Below are positions 1-16,950 of a stretch of DNA of 64,000 nt, one piece after another. The stretch's first letter is position 1; every line of letters starts with the position of its first letter. Source of the DNA: Guyparkeria hydrothermalis (GTDB lineage: Bacteria > Pseudomonadota > Gammaproteobacteria > Halothiobacillales > Halothiobacillaceae); NCBI RefSeq assembly GCF_023555385.1, contig NZ_JAJSED010000001.1, forward strand, positions 620,001 to 684,000. The letters are read 5' to 3'. The notes under the pieces were generated by a model. The model was not told the DNA's origin. It did not search any database and was given only the letters and a program-made list of their open reading frames with translations. The position numbers and the translations under genes are program-made.

Positions 1-2147
1 TCAGTTCCTATCCGCACCCCTGGCTGATGCCCAACTTCTGGCAGTTCCCGACCGTCTCGATGGGCCTCGGCCCGCTGATGGCGATCTACCAGGCCCGCTT
101 CATGAAGTACATGGACGCGCGCGGCTTCGGCAAGGTCAGCAGCCGCAAGGTCTACGCCTTCCTCGGCGACGGCGAGATGGACGAGCCGGAATCCCTCGGT
201 GCGATCGGCCTGGCCGTGCGCGAAAAGCTCGACAACCTGGTGTTCGTCGTCAACGCGAACCTGCAGCGTCTCGACGGTCCGGTACGCGGCAACGGCAAGA
301 TCATCCAGGAGCTCGAGGGCAGCTTCCGCGGCGCCGGCTGGAACGTGATCAAAGTCGTCTGGGGCCCGGGCTGGGACGAGCTGCTCGCCCGTGACAAGTC
401 CGGCAAGCTCAAGCAGCTGATGATGGAGACCGTCGACGGCGAGTACCAGGCCTACAAGGCGAAGGACGGTGCGTACGTACGCAAGCACTTCTTCGGCAAG
501 TACCCGGAGACTGCCGAGCTGGTCAAGAACATGACCGACGACGAGATCTTCTCGCTCACCCGTGGTGGTCACAGCCCGCGCAAGATGTACGCGGCCTACA
601 AGGCGGCCAACGAGTGCAAAGGCAAGCCGACTGTCATCATCGCCAAGACGGTCAAGGGCTACGGCATGGGCCCGTTCGGCGAAGGCGCGATGACGGCCCA
701 CCAGCAGAAGAAGCTCGACAACGAAGGCCTCAAGTACTTCCGCGATCGCTTCGGCCTGCCGATTTCCGACGAGCAGCTCGAGAAGAACGTCCCCTTCTAC
801 AAGCCGGACGACAGCCACGAGCTGATCAAGTACATGAACGAGCGCCGTAGCGAGCTGGGTGGCTACCTGCCGTCCCGCGTCGATCGCGCCGAGTCGATCC
901 CGGCGCCCGACCTCAAGGCGTTCGACATGATCCTCAAGGGCACCGGCGAGCGCGAGATGTCCTCGACCATGCTCTTCGGCCGCATCCTGGCGATGATCCT
1001 GCGGGACAAGGGCCTCGGCAAGCGTGTCGTGCCGATCATCCCGGACGAGGCCCGCACCTTCGGCCTCGAGGGCCTGTTCCGTCAGGTCGGCATCTACGAC
1101 CCGGCCGGTCAGCTCTACGAGCCGGTCGACGCCGACCAGGTCGCCTGGTACAAGCAGGCCGCCAATGGTCAGGTCCTGCAGGAAGGCATCAATGAGGCCG
1201 GCTCGATGTCCTCGTGGCTGGCAGCCGCGACTGCCTACGCCAACTACGGCGAGGCGATGGTGCCCTTCTACATCTACTACTCGATGTTCGGCTACCAGCG
1301 CATCGGTGATCTGGCCTGGCTGGCCGGCGACATCCGTGCCCGCGGCTTCCTGATTGGCGCGACCGCCGGCCGGACCACGCTCGAGGGCGAAGGTCTGCAG
1401 CACAACGACGGCCACAACATCATGATGTTCTCCGCCGTGCCCAGCTGCCGCGTCTACGACCCCACCTACGGCTACGAGATGGCGATCATCATCCGTGATG
1501 GCCTCAAGGCGATGGTCGAGGAAAAGCAGGATTGCTACTACTACATCACTGCGATGAACGAGAACTACTCGCACCCGGCCATGCCGGAGGATGTCGAGGA
1601 AGGGGTTCTCAAGGGCGCCTACCTGCTGCGCGAGAGCAAGAAGAAGCTCAAGAACCGCGTCCAGTTGATGGGTTCCGGCACCATCCTGCGCGAGGCCGAG
1701 GCTGCCGCGCACATGCTCGAGGACGAGTGGAAGGTCGCCGCCGACGTCTGGTCCGCGACTAGCTTCACCGAGCTGGCGCGCGAAGGTCAGGCCTGCGAAC
1801 GGCACAACCGCCTGCACCCGGATGCCAAGCCGCAGAAGGCGTACATCACCGAGGCGCTGGAAAAGCGTGACGGCCCCGTCATCGCAGCCACCGACTACAT
1901 CCAGGCCTATCCGGACCAGATCCGCCGCTTCGTGCCGAGCTCGTTCACCACGCTGGGCACCGACGGCTACGGACGCTCCGACACCCGTGCCGCCCTGCGT
2001 CGCTTCTTCGAGGTCGATGCGGCACACATCGTGGTCGCGTCACTCAAGTCGCTGGCCGACGAAGGCGCCATCCCGGCCTCCAAGGTCAACGAGGCGATCA
2101 AGAAGTACGACATCGATCCGGACTGCGCGCCGCCGATCGAGCGATAA
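1..2147 (+). CDS. aceE: Pyruvate dehydrogenase E1 component (homodimeric type), 5' truncated by window edge
   Basis: Thiamine-diphosphate E1 subunit that decarboxylates pyruvate and acetylates the lipoyl groups of E2. The frame is open to the window edge (codons begin at base 3, reading SSYPHPWLMP before the first Met at 27), so the true start lies upstream. About 714 codons are visible; full-length family members are close to 890 residues, so roughly the first 170 are missing. The TPP motif GDGEMDEPES followed by NANLQRLDGP is typical of the gammaproteobacterial AceE family rather than the alpha/beta E1 type. It is followed by aceF after 111 bases and then lpd, giving the complete E1-E2-E3 order. 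Identification is very secure. Confidence 0.97.
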   Translation, partial: SSYPHPWLMPNFWQFPTVSMGLGPLMAIYQARFMKYMDARGFGKVSSRKVYAFLGDGEMDEPESLGAIGLAVREKLDNLVFVVNANLQRLDGPVRGNGKIIQELEGSFRGAGWNVIKVVWGPGWDELLARDKSGKLKQLMMETVDGEYQAYKAKDGAYVRKHFFGKYPETAELVKNMTDDEIFSLTRGGHSPRKMYAAYKAANECKGKPTVIIAKTVKGYGMGPFGEGAMTAHQQKKLDNEGLKYFRDRFGLPISDEQLEKNVPFYKPDDSHELIKYMNERRSELGGYLPSRVDRAESIPAPDLKAFDMILKGTGEREMSSTMLFGRILAMILRDKGLGKRVVPIIPDEARTFGLEGLFRQVGIYDPAGQLYEPVDADQVAWYKQAANGQVLQEGINEAGSMSSWLAAATAYANYGEAMVPFYIYYSMFGYQRIGDLAWLAGDIRARGFLIGATAGRTTLEGEGLQHNDGHNIMMFSAVPSCRVYDPTYGYEMAIIIRDGLKAMVEEKQDCYYYITAMNENYSHPAMPEDVEEGVLKGAYLLRESKKKLKNRVQLMGSGTILREAEAAAHMLEDEWKVAADVWSATSFTELAREGQACERHNRLHPDAKPQKAYITEALEKRDGPVIAATDYIQAYPDQIRRFVPSSFTTLGTDGYGRSDTRAALRRFFEVDAAHIVVASLKSLADEGAIPASKVNEAIKKYDIDPDCAPPIER

Positions 2148-2152
2148 GACTA

Positions 2153-2192
2153 GCCGCCCCGCCCCGGTCCATCCCGACACGGTCGGGGCGGC
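2153..2192 (+). other. Hairpin in the aceE-aceF spacer
   Basis: GCCGCCCCG at 2153-2161 pairs with CGGGGCGGC at 2184-2192, a 9-bp GC stem with a 22-base loop, starting 6 bases after the aceE stop. No T-tract follows, so it does not look like an intrinsic terminator. It may stabilise or separate the E1 and E2 messages. Function is inferred. Confidence 0.4.
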
Positions 2193-2258
2193 GGCCCCAT
2201 TCGATCCGACGTCCGCCCACTCGCGGACGCGCATGCAACCTTTCATGGAGACAGGCTG

Positions 2259-3575
2259 ATGGCCACCAAGTCGATCACCCTCCCCGACATCGGCAACTAC
2301 GACAACACCCCCGTCATCGAGGTGCTGGTCTCGCCCGGTGACCGGGTCGAAAAGGAAGACTCGCTGATAACGCTGGAGTCCGACAAGGCCACGATGGAGA
2401 TCCCGTCCCCGTACACGGGCGAGATCAAGAAGGTACTGGTCAAGGTCGACGACACGCTCAACCAGGGCGACCTGATCGCCGAGATCGAGGCCGAGGAAGA
2501 AGCGGAAGCCCCGGCCGAAGAGAAGAGCGAGGAGCAGCCGGCCGAGGCGCCTGCCGAAAAGGCTGAAGAGAAACCCGCCGAACCGGAAAAGCCGGCAGCG
2601 GCGCCGGAAAAGACTGAGCCCGCAGCTCCCGCCGCGAACGCGCCAACACCGGTCAACCGACAGAGTGCTGGCGCGAAATCCCACGCCAGCCCCTCGGTAC
2701 GCCTGTTTGCCCGCAAACTGGGCGTGGATCTCGGCAACGTCACCGGCACCGGTCCGAAGGGCCGCATCCTGCAGGAAGACGTCGAAGGTGCGATCAAGAA
2801 GGTGATGGAAGGCGCCGGCAAGGGTGCAGCCGGCGGCGCGGGCATCCCGCCGCTGCCGGAAATCGACTTCTCCCAGTTCGGCGAGATCGAGGAAAAGCCG
2901 CTCTCGCGGATCAAGAAGCTTTCCGGCAAACACCTGTCGACCGCGTGGCTGAACATCCCGCATGTCACCCAGTTCGACGAGACCGACATCACCGAGCTCG
3001 AGGCCTTCCGCAAATCGTTGAAGCCGCGAGCCGAGAAGTCCGGTATCAAGATGACCCCGCTGGTGTTCATCCTCAAGGCGCTGGCGCACGTGCTGCGCGA
3101 GTTCCCCAACATGAACGCCTCGCTCGCCCCGGACGGCGAGAACCTGATCGTCAAGAAGTACATCAACCTCGGCGTGGCCGTGGACACACCGAACGGCCTC
3201 GTCGTGCCGGTGGTGCGCGACGTAGACCAGAAGGGCGTGTTCGAGCTCTCCGAGGAGCTGATGGACATCTCCGCCCGAGCCCGTGACGGCAAGCTGACCG
3301 GCGCCGACCTTTCCGGCGGCACCTTCTCGGTCTCCAGCCTCGGCGGCATCGGCGGGACCCAGTTCACGCCGATCGTCAACGGCCCGGAAGTGGGCATCCT
3401 CGGCGTTTCCAAGGCCAGCATGCAGCCGGTCTGGAACGGCTCGGAGTTCGTGCCGCGCCTGATGCTGCCGCTGGCCCTCTCCTACGATCACCGCGTCATC
3501 GATGGCGCCGAGGGCGCGCGGTTCATGACCACGCTCTCGCGCACGCTCACCGATCTTCGCGAACTGATGCTGTAA
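2259..3575 (+). CDS. aceF: Dihydrolipoamide acetyltransferase, E2 of pyruvate dehydrogenase
   Basis: Transfers acetyl from lipoyl-lysine to CoA and forms the core of the pyruvate dehydrogenase complex. 438 residues. An N-terminal lipoyl domain (about 1-80) has the lipoylated Lys43 in the context ESDKATMEIP. A long Glu/Ala/Pro linker (about 82-140) follows, then a peripheral-subunit-binding domain (about 143-180, SPSVRLFARKLGV) and the catalytic domain, ending with the HxxxDG active site in YDHRVIDGAEG. There is only one lipoyl domain, against three in E. coli; the adjacent E3 carries another. The start at 2259 follows GGAGAC. The lpd start lies 10 bases after the stop, so the two are probably co-translated. 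Confidence 0.97.
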   Translation: MATKSITLPDIGNYDNTPVIEVLVSPGDRVEKEDSLITLESDKATMEIPSPYTGEIKKVLVKVDDTLNQGDLIAEIEAEEEAEAPAEEKSEEQPAEAPAEKAEEKPAEPEKPAAAPEKTEPAAPAANAPTPVNRQSAGAKSHASPSVRLFARKLGVDLGNVTGTGPKGRILQEDVEGAIKKVMEGAGKGAAGGAGIPPLPEIDFSQFGEIEEKPLSRIKKLSGKHLSTAWLNIPHVTQFDETDITELEAFRKSLKPRAEKSGIKMTPLVFILKALAHVLREFPNMNASLAPDGENLIVKKYINLGVAVDTPNGLVVPVVRDVDQKGVFELSEELMDISARARDGKLTGADLSGGTFSVSSLGGIGGTQFTPIVNGPEVGILGVSKASMQPVWNGSEFVPRLMLPLALSYDHRVIDGAEGARFMTTLSRTLTDLRELML

Positions 3576-3585
3576 GGAGCGCCGG

Positions 3586-5352
<1,767 letters not shown>

Positions 5353-5379
5353 TCGTCCGACGATCAAGGGAGGCCACGC

Positions 5380-6165
5380 GTGGAATACCTGCTATTCGCC
5401 ATTCTTGGCATGGTCGGTGGCCTGGCCGCAGGCCTGCTGGGAATCGGCGGCGGGCTGATCCTCGTGCCGGTTCTGCTGATGATCTTCCCGACCATCGGCA
5501 TCAGTGGCACCCACCTCGTCCATATCGCGATCGGCACGTCGCTGGCCGCAATCGTGTTCGCCTCGATCACCTCGGTCTACAGCCACCACCGGCATGGGGG
5601 CGTGCTGTGGGGCGTGTTCGCGCGATTCGCGCCTGGCATGGTTATCGGCGCCGTACTCGGTTCGACGGTCGCGCACTATCTGCCCGGTGACGTACTGAAG
5701 ACCGTATTCGGCGTCCTCGAGATCCTCGTCGCCCTGCAGATGGCCTTCGGCCGCCAACCGCCGGCGAGCCGGCAACTCCCCGGGATCGTGCCGTTGACCG
5801 GTGTGTCCACCACGTTCGGGGCCATTGCCTCGATCATGGGCATGGGCGGCGGGGCCATGACCACGCCGTTCTTCCTCTACTGCAACATCACCGCCCGCAA
5901 CGCGATCGCGACCAGTGCGTCCTTGGGCCTGCCAACCGCCCTGTTCGGCGCAACCGGTTATGTGATCAGTGGCTGGGCGACGGAGGGGCTGCCCGAACTC
6001 AGTGCCGGTTACGTGTATCTGCCGGCCCTGGCGGGGATCGCGGTCTTCTCCGTGCTGTTTGCCCCGATCGGTGCCAAACTCGCCCAAGTGCTTCCGGCGC
6101 GCACCCTCAAGCGCATCTTCGCCTTCGTCCTGATGGGACTGGGGCTGAACATGATCCTTGCCTGA
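5380..6165 (+). CDS. Sulfite exporter TauE/SafE family membrane permease
   Basis: 261-residue, strongly hydrophobic protein of the TauE/SafE (DUF81) family. It opens with the glycine-rich first helix typical of the family (GMVGGLAAGLLGIGGG), and a second related Gly/Met-rich segment (ASIMGMGGGAMTTPFF) starts the other half, the usual internal duplication giving about eight helices. Family members export sulfite, sulfoacetate or related anions; the substrate cannot be read from sequence. The start is GTG with RBS AAGGGAGG six bases upstream and 27 bases from the lpd stop, so it may read through from the PDH operon. Family certain, substrate unknown. Confidence 0.85.
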   Translation: MEYLLFAILGMVGGLAAGLLGIGGGLILVPVLLMIFPTIGISGTHLVHIAIGTSLAAIVFASITSVYSHHRHGGVLWGVFARFAPGMVIGAVLGSTVAHYLPGDVLKTVFGVLEILVALQMAFGRQPPASRQLPGIVPLTGVSTTFGAIASIMGMGGGAMTTPFFLYCNITARNAIATSASLGLPTALFGATGYVISGWATEGLPELSAGYVYLPALAGIAVFSVLFAPIGAKLAQVLPARTLKRIFAFVLMGLGLNMILA

Positions 6166-6187
6166 CCGACCGTCGCGGAGATCCGAC

Positions 6188-6682
6188 ATGCCCACCGAAC
6201 GCCGCATTGCGATCTATCCCGGCACCTTCGACCCGATCACCTACGGTCATGTGGATCTGGCCCAGCGGGCCGCCCGCCTGTTCGATGAGGTGATCGTGGC
6301 GGTGGCCGGCGATTCCGGCAAGAACACCCTCTTCCCCCTGGAGAAGCGCACCGAACTGGCGCAAGCCGCCGTCGCCGATTGTCCCGGACACATCCGGGTG
6401 GCACCCTTCGACGGTCTGCTGGTGGATTTTGCCGAAGAATGTGGCGCGACCGCGCTGGTCCGCGGCCTGCGCGCCGTGAGCGACTTCGAGCACGAAATTC
6501 AGCTCGCTGCGATCAATCGCCGGCTCAACAACGAACTGGAAACCGTGTTCCTCTCGCCGGCCGAGGACCTCGGCTTCGTGTCGTCAAGCATCGTGCGCGA
6601 ACTGGCTCGCCTGGGCGGCAATGTTGCTGATTTCGTTCCACCGGCGGTAATGAAGGCTTTGGCGTCAATTGACCGAGGGTAG
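6188..6682 (+). CDS. coaD: Phosphopantetheine adenylyltransferase
   Basis: Converts 4'-phosphopantetheine and ATP to dephospho-CoA, the penultimate step of CoA synthesis. About 164 residues from the ATG at 6188. That start is preferred over an in-frame ATG at 6158 because it sits directly before the conserved opening RRIAIYPGTFDPITYGH and has GGAGATC upstream. The nucleotidyltransferase (T/H)xGH signature is TYGHVDL, and the C-terminal SSSIVREL matches the ISSTxVRE motif. It lies 22 bases after the permease and just before a YfhL-type ferredoxin, a neighbour pair common in gammaproteobacteria. Confidence 0.96.
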   Translation: MPTERRIAIYPGTFDPITYGHVDLAQRAARLFDEVIVAVAGDSGKNTLFPLEKRTELAQAAVADCPGHIRVAPFDGLLVDFAEECGATALVRGLRAVSDFEHEIQLAAINRRLNNELETVFLSPAEDLGFVSSSIVRELARLGGNVADFVPPAVMKALASIDRG

Positions 6683-6696
6683 TACTCGGTTATTTT
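6669..6696 (+). promoter_or_regulatory. Possible sigma-70 promoter for the ferredoxin gene
   Basis: TTGACC at 6669-6674 and TATTTT at 6691-6696 are 16 bases apart, overlapping the coaD stop and about 80 bases upstream of the ferredoxin start. It fits the consensus only moderately, so a weak call. Confidence 0.3.
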
Positions 6697-6751
6697 CGTC
6701 CAGACCGCGCCAAATGCGCGTTTACCTGTTATCCTGTGCGTCAGTGACTGA

Positions 6752-7024
<273 letters not shown>

Positions 7025-7049
7025 TCCCGTTGCCGATTCGGATACGAAG

Positions 7050-7079
7050 AAGGCCCGCCAAACCGGCGGGCCTTTTCTT
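7050..7079 (+). terminator. Rho-independent terminator after the ferredoxin gene
   Basis: GGCCCGCC (7052-7059) and GGCGGGCC (7065-7072) form an 8-bp stem with loop AAACC, followed by TTTTCTTTT. On the opposite strand the tail is weak (CCTTCTTC), so it may only partly stop the convergent ACP transcript. Confidence 0.88.
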
Positions 7080-7113
7080 TTGCTGGTGCAACCGGCTGCG
7101 GAGTGGGTTCCGC

Positions 7114-8681
<1,568 letters not shown>

Positions 8682-8702
8682 TTATCCAGCGTATTTCGTT
8701 GG

Positions 8703-8740
8703 TAAAAAGCGGCCGCCGAGGAAGAGATCGGTCGGCGGCA
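8703..8740 (-). terminator. Intrinsic terminator after greA
   Basis: On the minus strand GCCGCCGA (8739-8732) pairs with TCGGCGGC (8719-8712) around a 12-base loop, and CGCTTTTTA follows. It ends the carAB-greA transcript before serS. Confidence 0.6.
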
Positions 8741-8746
8741 GAGCGC

Positions 8747-9225
8747 TTAGGCGAGGTATTCGACCTCGACGATCTCGAACGTCCGGGTGTTGCCGCCCGG
8801 CGCGTTGAAGGTGACCTCGTCGCCAACCGACTTGCCGATCAGAGCCCGCGCGATGGGCGAGTGGATCGAGATCAGGTTCTGCTTGATGTCGGCCTCGTCG
8901 TCGCCAACGATCTTGTAGCGCGTTTCCGCGTCGGTATCGAGATCGAGCAGCTCGACGGTCGCGCCGAAAATAACCTTGTCACCCGGCGGCATGCGGGTGA
9001 CATCGATGATCTGCGCATGCGAGAGCTTGGCCTCGATCTCCTTGATGCGTCCCTCGACGAACCCCTGCTCCTCGCGAGCGGCGTGGTACTCGGCGTTTTC
9101 CTTCAGGTCACCCAGCTCACGGGCCTCGGCGATCGCCTCGATGATGCGCGGACGCTCGACGCTGCGCAGGCGCTTGAGCTCTTCCTCCAGCTTGGCCGCA
9201 CCGGCGGCCGTCATCGGGGTCTGGT

Positions 9226-9229
<4 letters not shown>
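8747..9229 (-). CDS. greA: Transcription elongation factor GreA
   Basis: Binds RNA polymerase through the secondary channel and stimulates cleavage of backtracked RNA. 160 residues from the ATG at 9229, which overlaps the carB stop (ATGA). This start is chosen over an in-frame GTG at 9238 because [14 protein letters not shown] aligns directly with the family N-terminus. The coiled-coil tip carries the acidic pair in [16 protein letters not shown], followed by the FKBP-like C-terminal domain with [13 protein letters not shown]. carB-greA adjacency is conserved in gammaproteobacteria. Confidence 0.97.
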
Positions 9230-12459
<3,230 letters not shown>

Positions 12460-12470
12460 GCTCGACTCAC

Positions 12471-12491
12471 CTGCCAGCCGTGGCTGGGCAG
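12471..12491 (-). other. Imperfect hairpin over the carB ribosome-binding region
   Basis: CTGCCAGCC and GGCTGGGCAG pair with one bulged base around a GT loop, just upstream of the carB start and adjoining AGGTGAG. It could tune carB translation relative to carA, but this is only inference. Confidence 0.3.
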
Positions 12492-12512
12492 TTGGTTATT
12501 CAGGGATCGGGG

Positions 12513-13667
12513 TTAACGGCGGGCGTCGATGCTTTCGACGAACTGGTCGAATAGCAGGTCCAGATCGTGCGGCCCGGGACTCGCCTCAGGGTGCCCCTGA
12601 AAGCTAAAGGCCGGACAATCGGTGCGGCGGATGCCCTGCAGGCTGCCGTCGAACAGCGACCGGTGGGTGGCCTCGAGGTGGGCCGGCAGGCTGTCCTCTT
12701 CGACCGCGAAACCATGGTTCTGGCTCGAGATCAGCACGCGCTTGCCATGGATGTCCTGGACGGGGTGGTTCGCGCCGTGGTGGCCGAACTTCATCTTGCT
12801 GGTCTTCGCCCCGCTGGCGAGAGCCAGCAACTGATGGCCGAGGCAGATGCCGAACAGCGGAATGCCGCTCTCCAGGAAGCGCTCGATGTCGCCGATGGCC
12901 TTGGTACAGGCTGCCGGGTCGCCCGGGCCGTTGCCGACCAGGATACCGTCCGGCTTGCTGGCCAGAAGCTCGTCAACCGGCATGTCGGCCGGGAACAGTG
13001 TGATCCGGCAACCCCGGTCGACCAGCTTCCTAAGGATGTTGTGCTTGAAGCCGTAGTCGTACGCGACGATGTGACGGCTGGGCTCGGGGCGCTCGCCGTC
13101 CTCCACCCACCAGGAACCGGAAGTCCATTCACGTACTTCTCGGGTGCCGACTTCGGGGATCAGATCCATGCCGGCCAGCCCGGCGAAGCCTTTCGCCTTC
13201 TCGATGGCCGCGGTCGCGTCCAGTTCGCTGCCGGCCACGATGCAGCCATTCAGCGCCCCCTGATCGCGCAGACGCCGGGTCAGTTCGCGGGTATCGACCT
13301 CGGAGATCGCCACGACGCCGTGTTCACGGCAATAGTCCTCGAGTGTCTGCTCGCCGCGCCAGGAACTCATCTGCCCGGAATCACGCACCACCAGGCCGGC
13401 GACGTGAACCGAGTCGGACTCGGCATCCTCGGAATTGGTGCCGACGTTGCCGATGTGCGGGTAGGTCAGGGTCACGATCTGGCGACGGTATGACGGGTCG
13501 GTGAGGATCTCCTGGTAGCCCGTCATCGCGGTGTTGAACACCACCTCACCCACGGACTCCCCGTCGACACCAATGGAGGTGCCGTAAAAAACGCTCCCGT
13601 CTTCGAGAGCCAGGAGCGCCGTGTTGGCCGGGAGCCCGGTGTTCGCGTCTGAGACCGTGCTATCCAA
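12513..13667 (-). CDS. carA: Carbamoyl-phosphate synthase small subunit (glutaminase)
   Basis: Hydrolyses glutamine and passes ammonia to CarB. 384 residues. The N-terminal small-subunit domain starts at [13 protein letters not shown], and the C-terminal class I glutamine amidotransferase has the nucleophile Cys in [13 protein letters not shown] and the His-Glu pair in [13 protein letters not shown]. The N-terminus is about 15 residues longer than in E. coli; no better start is visible. A promoter-like sequence lies about 90 bases upstream, separating it from dapB. Confidence 0.97.
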   Translation of the reverse strand: MDSTVSDANTGLPANTALLALEDGSVFYGTSIGVDGESVGEVVFNTAMTGYQEILTDPSYRRQIVTLTYPHIGNVGTNSEDAESDSVHVAGLVVRDSGQMSSWRGEQTLEDYCREHGVVAISEVDTRELTRRLRDQGALNGCIVAGSELDATAAIEKAKGFAGLAGMDLIPEVGTREVREWTSGSWWVEDGERPEPSRHIVAYDYGFKHNILRKLVDRGCRITLFPADMPVDELLASKPDGILVGNGPGDPAACTKAIGDIERFLESGIPLFGICLGHQLLALASGAKTSKMKFGHHGANHPVQDIHGKRVLISSQNHGFAVEEDSLPAHLEATHRSLFDGSLQGIRRTDCPAFSFQGHPEASPGPHDLDLLFDQFVESIDARR

Positions 13668-13755
13668 GAACTTTCCCCCACAGATATGTCATGTCGCCCT
13701 GCCCGAGTTGGCACTGGCCGCCGAGGCGGCGCAGGCCCCTCGGTTTCGGGCCGCA

Positions 13756-13785
13756 ATTATGACTGAAACTCCCCAACGCTGTCCA
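13756..13785 (-). promoter_or_regulatory. Likely sigma-70 promoter of carAB-greA
   Basis: On the minus strand TGGACA (13785-13780) and CATAAT (13761-13756), each five of six to consensus, are 18 bases apart. A perfect inverted repeat, ACGGCG-AAA-CGCCGT (13785-13799), abuts the -35 element and might be an operator. No clear ArgR box was recognised. Confidence 0.45.
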
Positions 13786-13870
13786 CGGCGAAACGCCGTT
13801 TCTCCGGGGCCAATTGCCGGTTTTCGGGTTTTCGGGCGACCGCTCGCGACAAAAGGGGGTGGCGGCACGT

Positions 13871-14725
<855 letters not shown>

Positions 14726-14752
14726 CTACCAAGCCGCGCAACGGGGTTTGCC

Positions 14753-15298
14753 CTACAGCTTGAAGAACCCGGCGCGATAGTGGGAGAGCTCGGCCACCGA
14801 GCCGCGAATATCGTCCATGGCCTGGTGGTTCGAGTGCTTGCGAAAGCCGGCCAGCACGTCGGGTTGCCAGCGGCGCGCGAGCTCCTTGATCGTCGAGACA
14901 TCCAGGTTCCGGTAATGGAAATACGCCTCGAGCTCGGGCATCTCCCGTGCGAGGAAGCGTCGATCCTGGCAGATGCTGTTGCCGCACATCGGCGAGGCAC
15001 GCTCCGGCACGTACTGGCGCAGAAACTCGATGGTGCTCCGCTCGGCTGAGCGCATGTCGCTGTCGCTCGACCGGACCCGCTCGATCAGCCCGCTCTGGCC
15101 ATGAACGCGCTGGTTCCACTCGTCCATGCCGGCCAGCGCCGACTCGGGTTGCTGGATGGCGATCACCGGTCCTTCGGCCAGCACGTTGAGGTGCTTGTCG
15201 GTAACCAGGGTGGCAATCTCGATGATCGTGTCGTTGACCGGATCCAGGCCGGTCATCTCGAGGTCGATCCAGATGAGATTGTCTTCCGGGACGTGCAT
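14753..15298 (-). CDS. orn: Oligoribonuclease
   Basis: DEDDh 3'-5' exonuclease that degrades dinucleotides, including pGpG from c-di-GMP turnover. 181 residues, the standard length. ExoI is [12 protein letters not shown] with the metal-binding Asp and Glu, and the ExoIII region near the C-terminus reads [14 protein letters not shown], giving the His and final Asp. It is divergent from mgtE-rsgA. In E. coli orn is likewise divergent from rsgA, so the neighbourhood is partly conserved, with mgtE inserted. Confidence 0.96.
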   Translation of the reverse strand: MHVPEDNLIWIDLEMTGLDPVNDTIIEIATLVTDKHLNVLAEGPVIAIQQPESALAGMDEWNQRVHGQSGLIERVRSSDSDMRSAERSTIEFLRQYVPERASPMCGNSICQDRRFLAREMPELEAYFHYRNLDVSTIKELARRWQPDVLAGFRKHSNHQAMDDIRGSVAELSHYRAGFFKL

Positions 15299-15392
15299 GC
15301 GGTATCTCCTGAATGATTTCGGTCTCGGTGCCGCCGAAACGGCTCACGAGCCTAGCACGTGGCGGCCTGCCCTTGCCGAGACCGTGTCACGG

Positions 15393-15423
15393 CTGACATC
15401 CACGCCGCGGGCTTCGCTATACT
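15393..15423 (+). promoter_or_regulatory. Probable promoter for mgtE-rsgA
   Basis: CTGACA (15393-15398) and TATACT (15418-15423) are 19 bases apart, in the gap between divergent orn and mgtE. The -10 is strong and the spacing long. About 80 bases of leader would follow. No magnesium riboswitch was recognised in it. Confidence 0.4.
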
Positions 15424-15508
15424 GTCGGGCGGGTTTCGCCGGCCCTTCCGGCCCGTGAGCCTATCGGCACCTGTTCGCCCCGCCAATGCAGCCTGGAAGC
15501 GCATCAAC

Positions 15509-16945
15509 ATGCCCGAACTCACCGACATTGATCGTCAGGACGAGCTCGATTCGCTGATCCACGAGATCCGGGACACGCTCGCGCGCCACGAAGTGCACGA
15601 GGACGATGGCGGCACGGACGATCACGCGCCGCCGATCGAAGACCTGCTGCGGGACCAGGACCTGGAGCGCCTGGCGCGCAAGATCGAGCCGTTGCACCCC
15701 GCCGACATCGCCAAGGTGCTGGAGTCCCTGCCCCAGAACGAGCGACTGCTCATCTGGGAGCTGGTTCACTCCGACCGAGACGGCGATGTCCTCCTGGAGG
15801 TCTCCGACTCGGTGCGCGACAGCCTGATCGAGGCGATGGACCGAGAGGAGATCCTCAACGCCGCCTCGAGTCTTGATACCGACGAGCTCGCCGACCTCGC
15901 GCCCGATCTGCCCGAAGGCATGATGCAGGACGTGTTCACGGCGCTACCGATCGACGAGCGCGAGAAGCTGCGCTTCGTCATGTCCTACGAGGAGGACACC
16001 ATCGGCTCGCTGATGGACTTCGACCTGGTGACGGTGCGCGGCGACGTCACCATCGAGGTCGCCCTGCGCTACCTGCGCCGGATGGAATCCCTGCCCGACC
16101 ACACCGACAAGCTGTTCGTCGTCGACCGCGACGGGCTGTTCGAGGGTGTGATCCACCTCAAGACACTGCTTCTGAACGATCCGGAAACGATCGTCGACGA
16201 GGTCATGGTGAGCGACGTGGTGCGCTTTCACCCCGAGGACAGCGCCCGCGACGGCGCCGATGCCTTCGAGCGTTACGACCTGGTCAGCGCGCCGGTCGTC
16301 GACGAGGTCGACCGCCTGGTCGGCCGGGTCACGATCGACGCCGTGGTCGACTTCATCCGCGAATCGAGCGACGAAGAACGCCTTTCGCAAGTGGGCCTGA
16401 CCGAGGAGGAGGACATCTTCGCCCCGGTCAGAAAGTCGGTGCGCAACCGTGCGCCGTGGCTGGCCGTGAACCTGGTCACCGCGATCATCGCCGCCCAGGT
16501 GATCGGGCTGTTCGAGGGTTCGATCGAGAGATTGGTCGCACTCGCGGCGCTGATGCCGATCGTCGCCGGCATGGGCGGCAACGTCGGCAACCAGACGATC
16601 ACCATGATCGTGCGCGAGCTGGCCTTTCGGAAACTTGGCGGCGGCGACATCCGGCTGCTCTACGGCAAGGAGTTGAAGGTCGCGCTGATCAACGGCGTGG
16701 TCTGGGGTGGCGTGCTCGGTCTGGTCACCTTCCTCATGTACCAGAACCCGGGTGTCTCGGCCGTGATGCTTGCCGCGGTCACCCTCAATTTCCTTAGTGC
16801 GGCCTTCTTCGGTGTCACCATCCCGATCGTCCGCACCCGCCTCGGACGCGATCCGGCGCTGGGTAGCGCGGTGATGATCACGGCGATCACGGACTCGGGC
16901 GGTTTTTTCATCTTCCTCGGCCTTGCCACCCTGTTCCTGCTGTAA
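15509..16945 (+). CDS. mgtE: Magnesium transporter MgtE
   Basis: Mg2+-gated divalent-cation channel of the inner membrane. 478 residues from ATG 15509. An upstream in-frame ATG at 15359 is rejected because the intervening residues look non-coding and would cover the putative promoter. Order: acidic superhelical N domain with the family signature LHPADIAKVLESLP (about residues 55-70), a CBS pair (about 150-275), a linking helix, and five C-terminal membrane segments with PIVAGMGGNVGNQT, the conserved pore signature. rsgA starts 6 bases after the stop. Confidence 0.93.
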   Translation: MPELTDIDRQDELDSLIHEIRDTLARHEVHEDDGGTDDHAPPIEDLLRDQDLERLARKIEPLHPADIAKVLESLPQNERLLIWELVHSDRDGDVLLEVSDSVRDSLIEAMDREEILNAASSLDTDELADLAPDLPEGMMQDVFTALPIDEREKLRFVMSYEEDTIGSLMDFDLVTVRGDVTIEVALRYLRRMESLPDHTDKLFVVDRDGLFEGVIHLKTLLLNDPETIVDEVMVSDVVRFHPEDSARDGADAFERYDLVSAPVVDEVDRLVGRVTIDAVVDFIRESSDEERLSQVGLTEEEDIFAPVRKSVRNRAPWLAVNLVTAIIAAQVIGLFEGSIERLVALAALMPIVAGMGGNVGNQTITMIVRELAFRKLGGGDIRLLYGKELKVALINGVVWGGVLGLVTFLMYQNPGVSAVMLAAVTLNFLSAAFFGVTIPIVRTRLGRDPALGSAVMITAITDSGGFFIFLGLATLFLL

Positions 16946-16950
16946 CCCCC

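Noticed and set aside
15424-15508. Magnesium riboswitch in the mgtE leader
   Set aside because: The leader is only about 80 bases and shows no M-box-like architecture or terminator.
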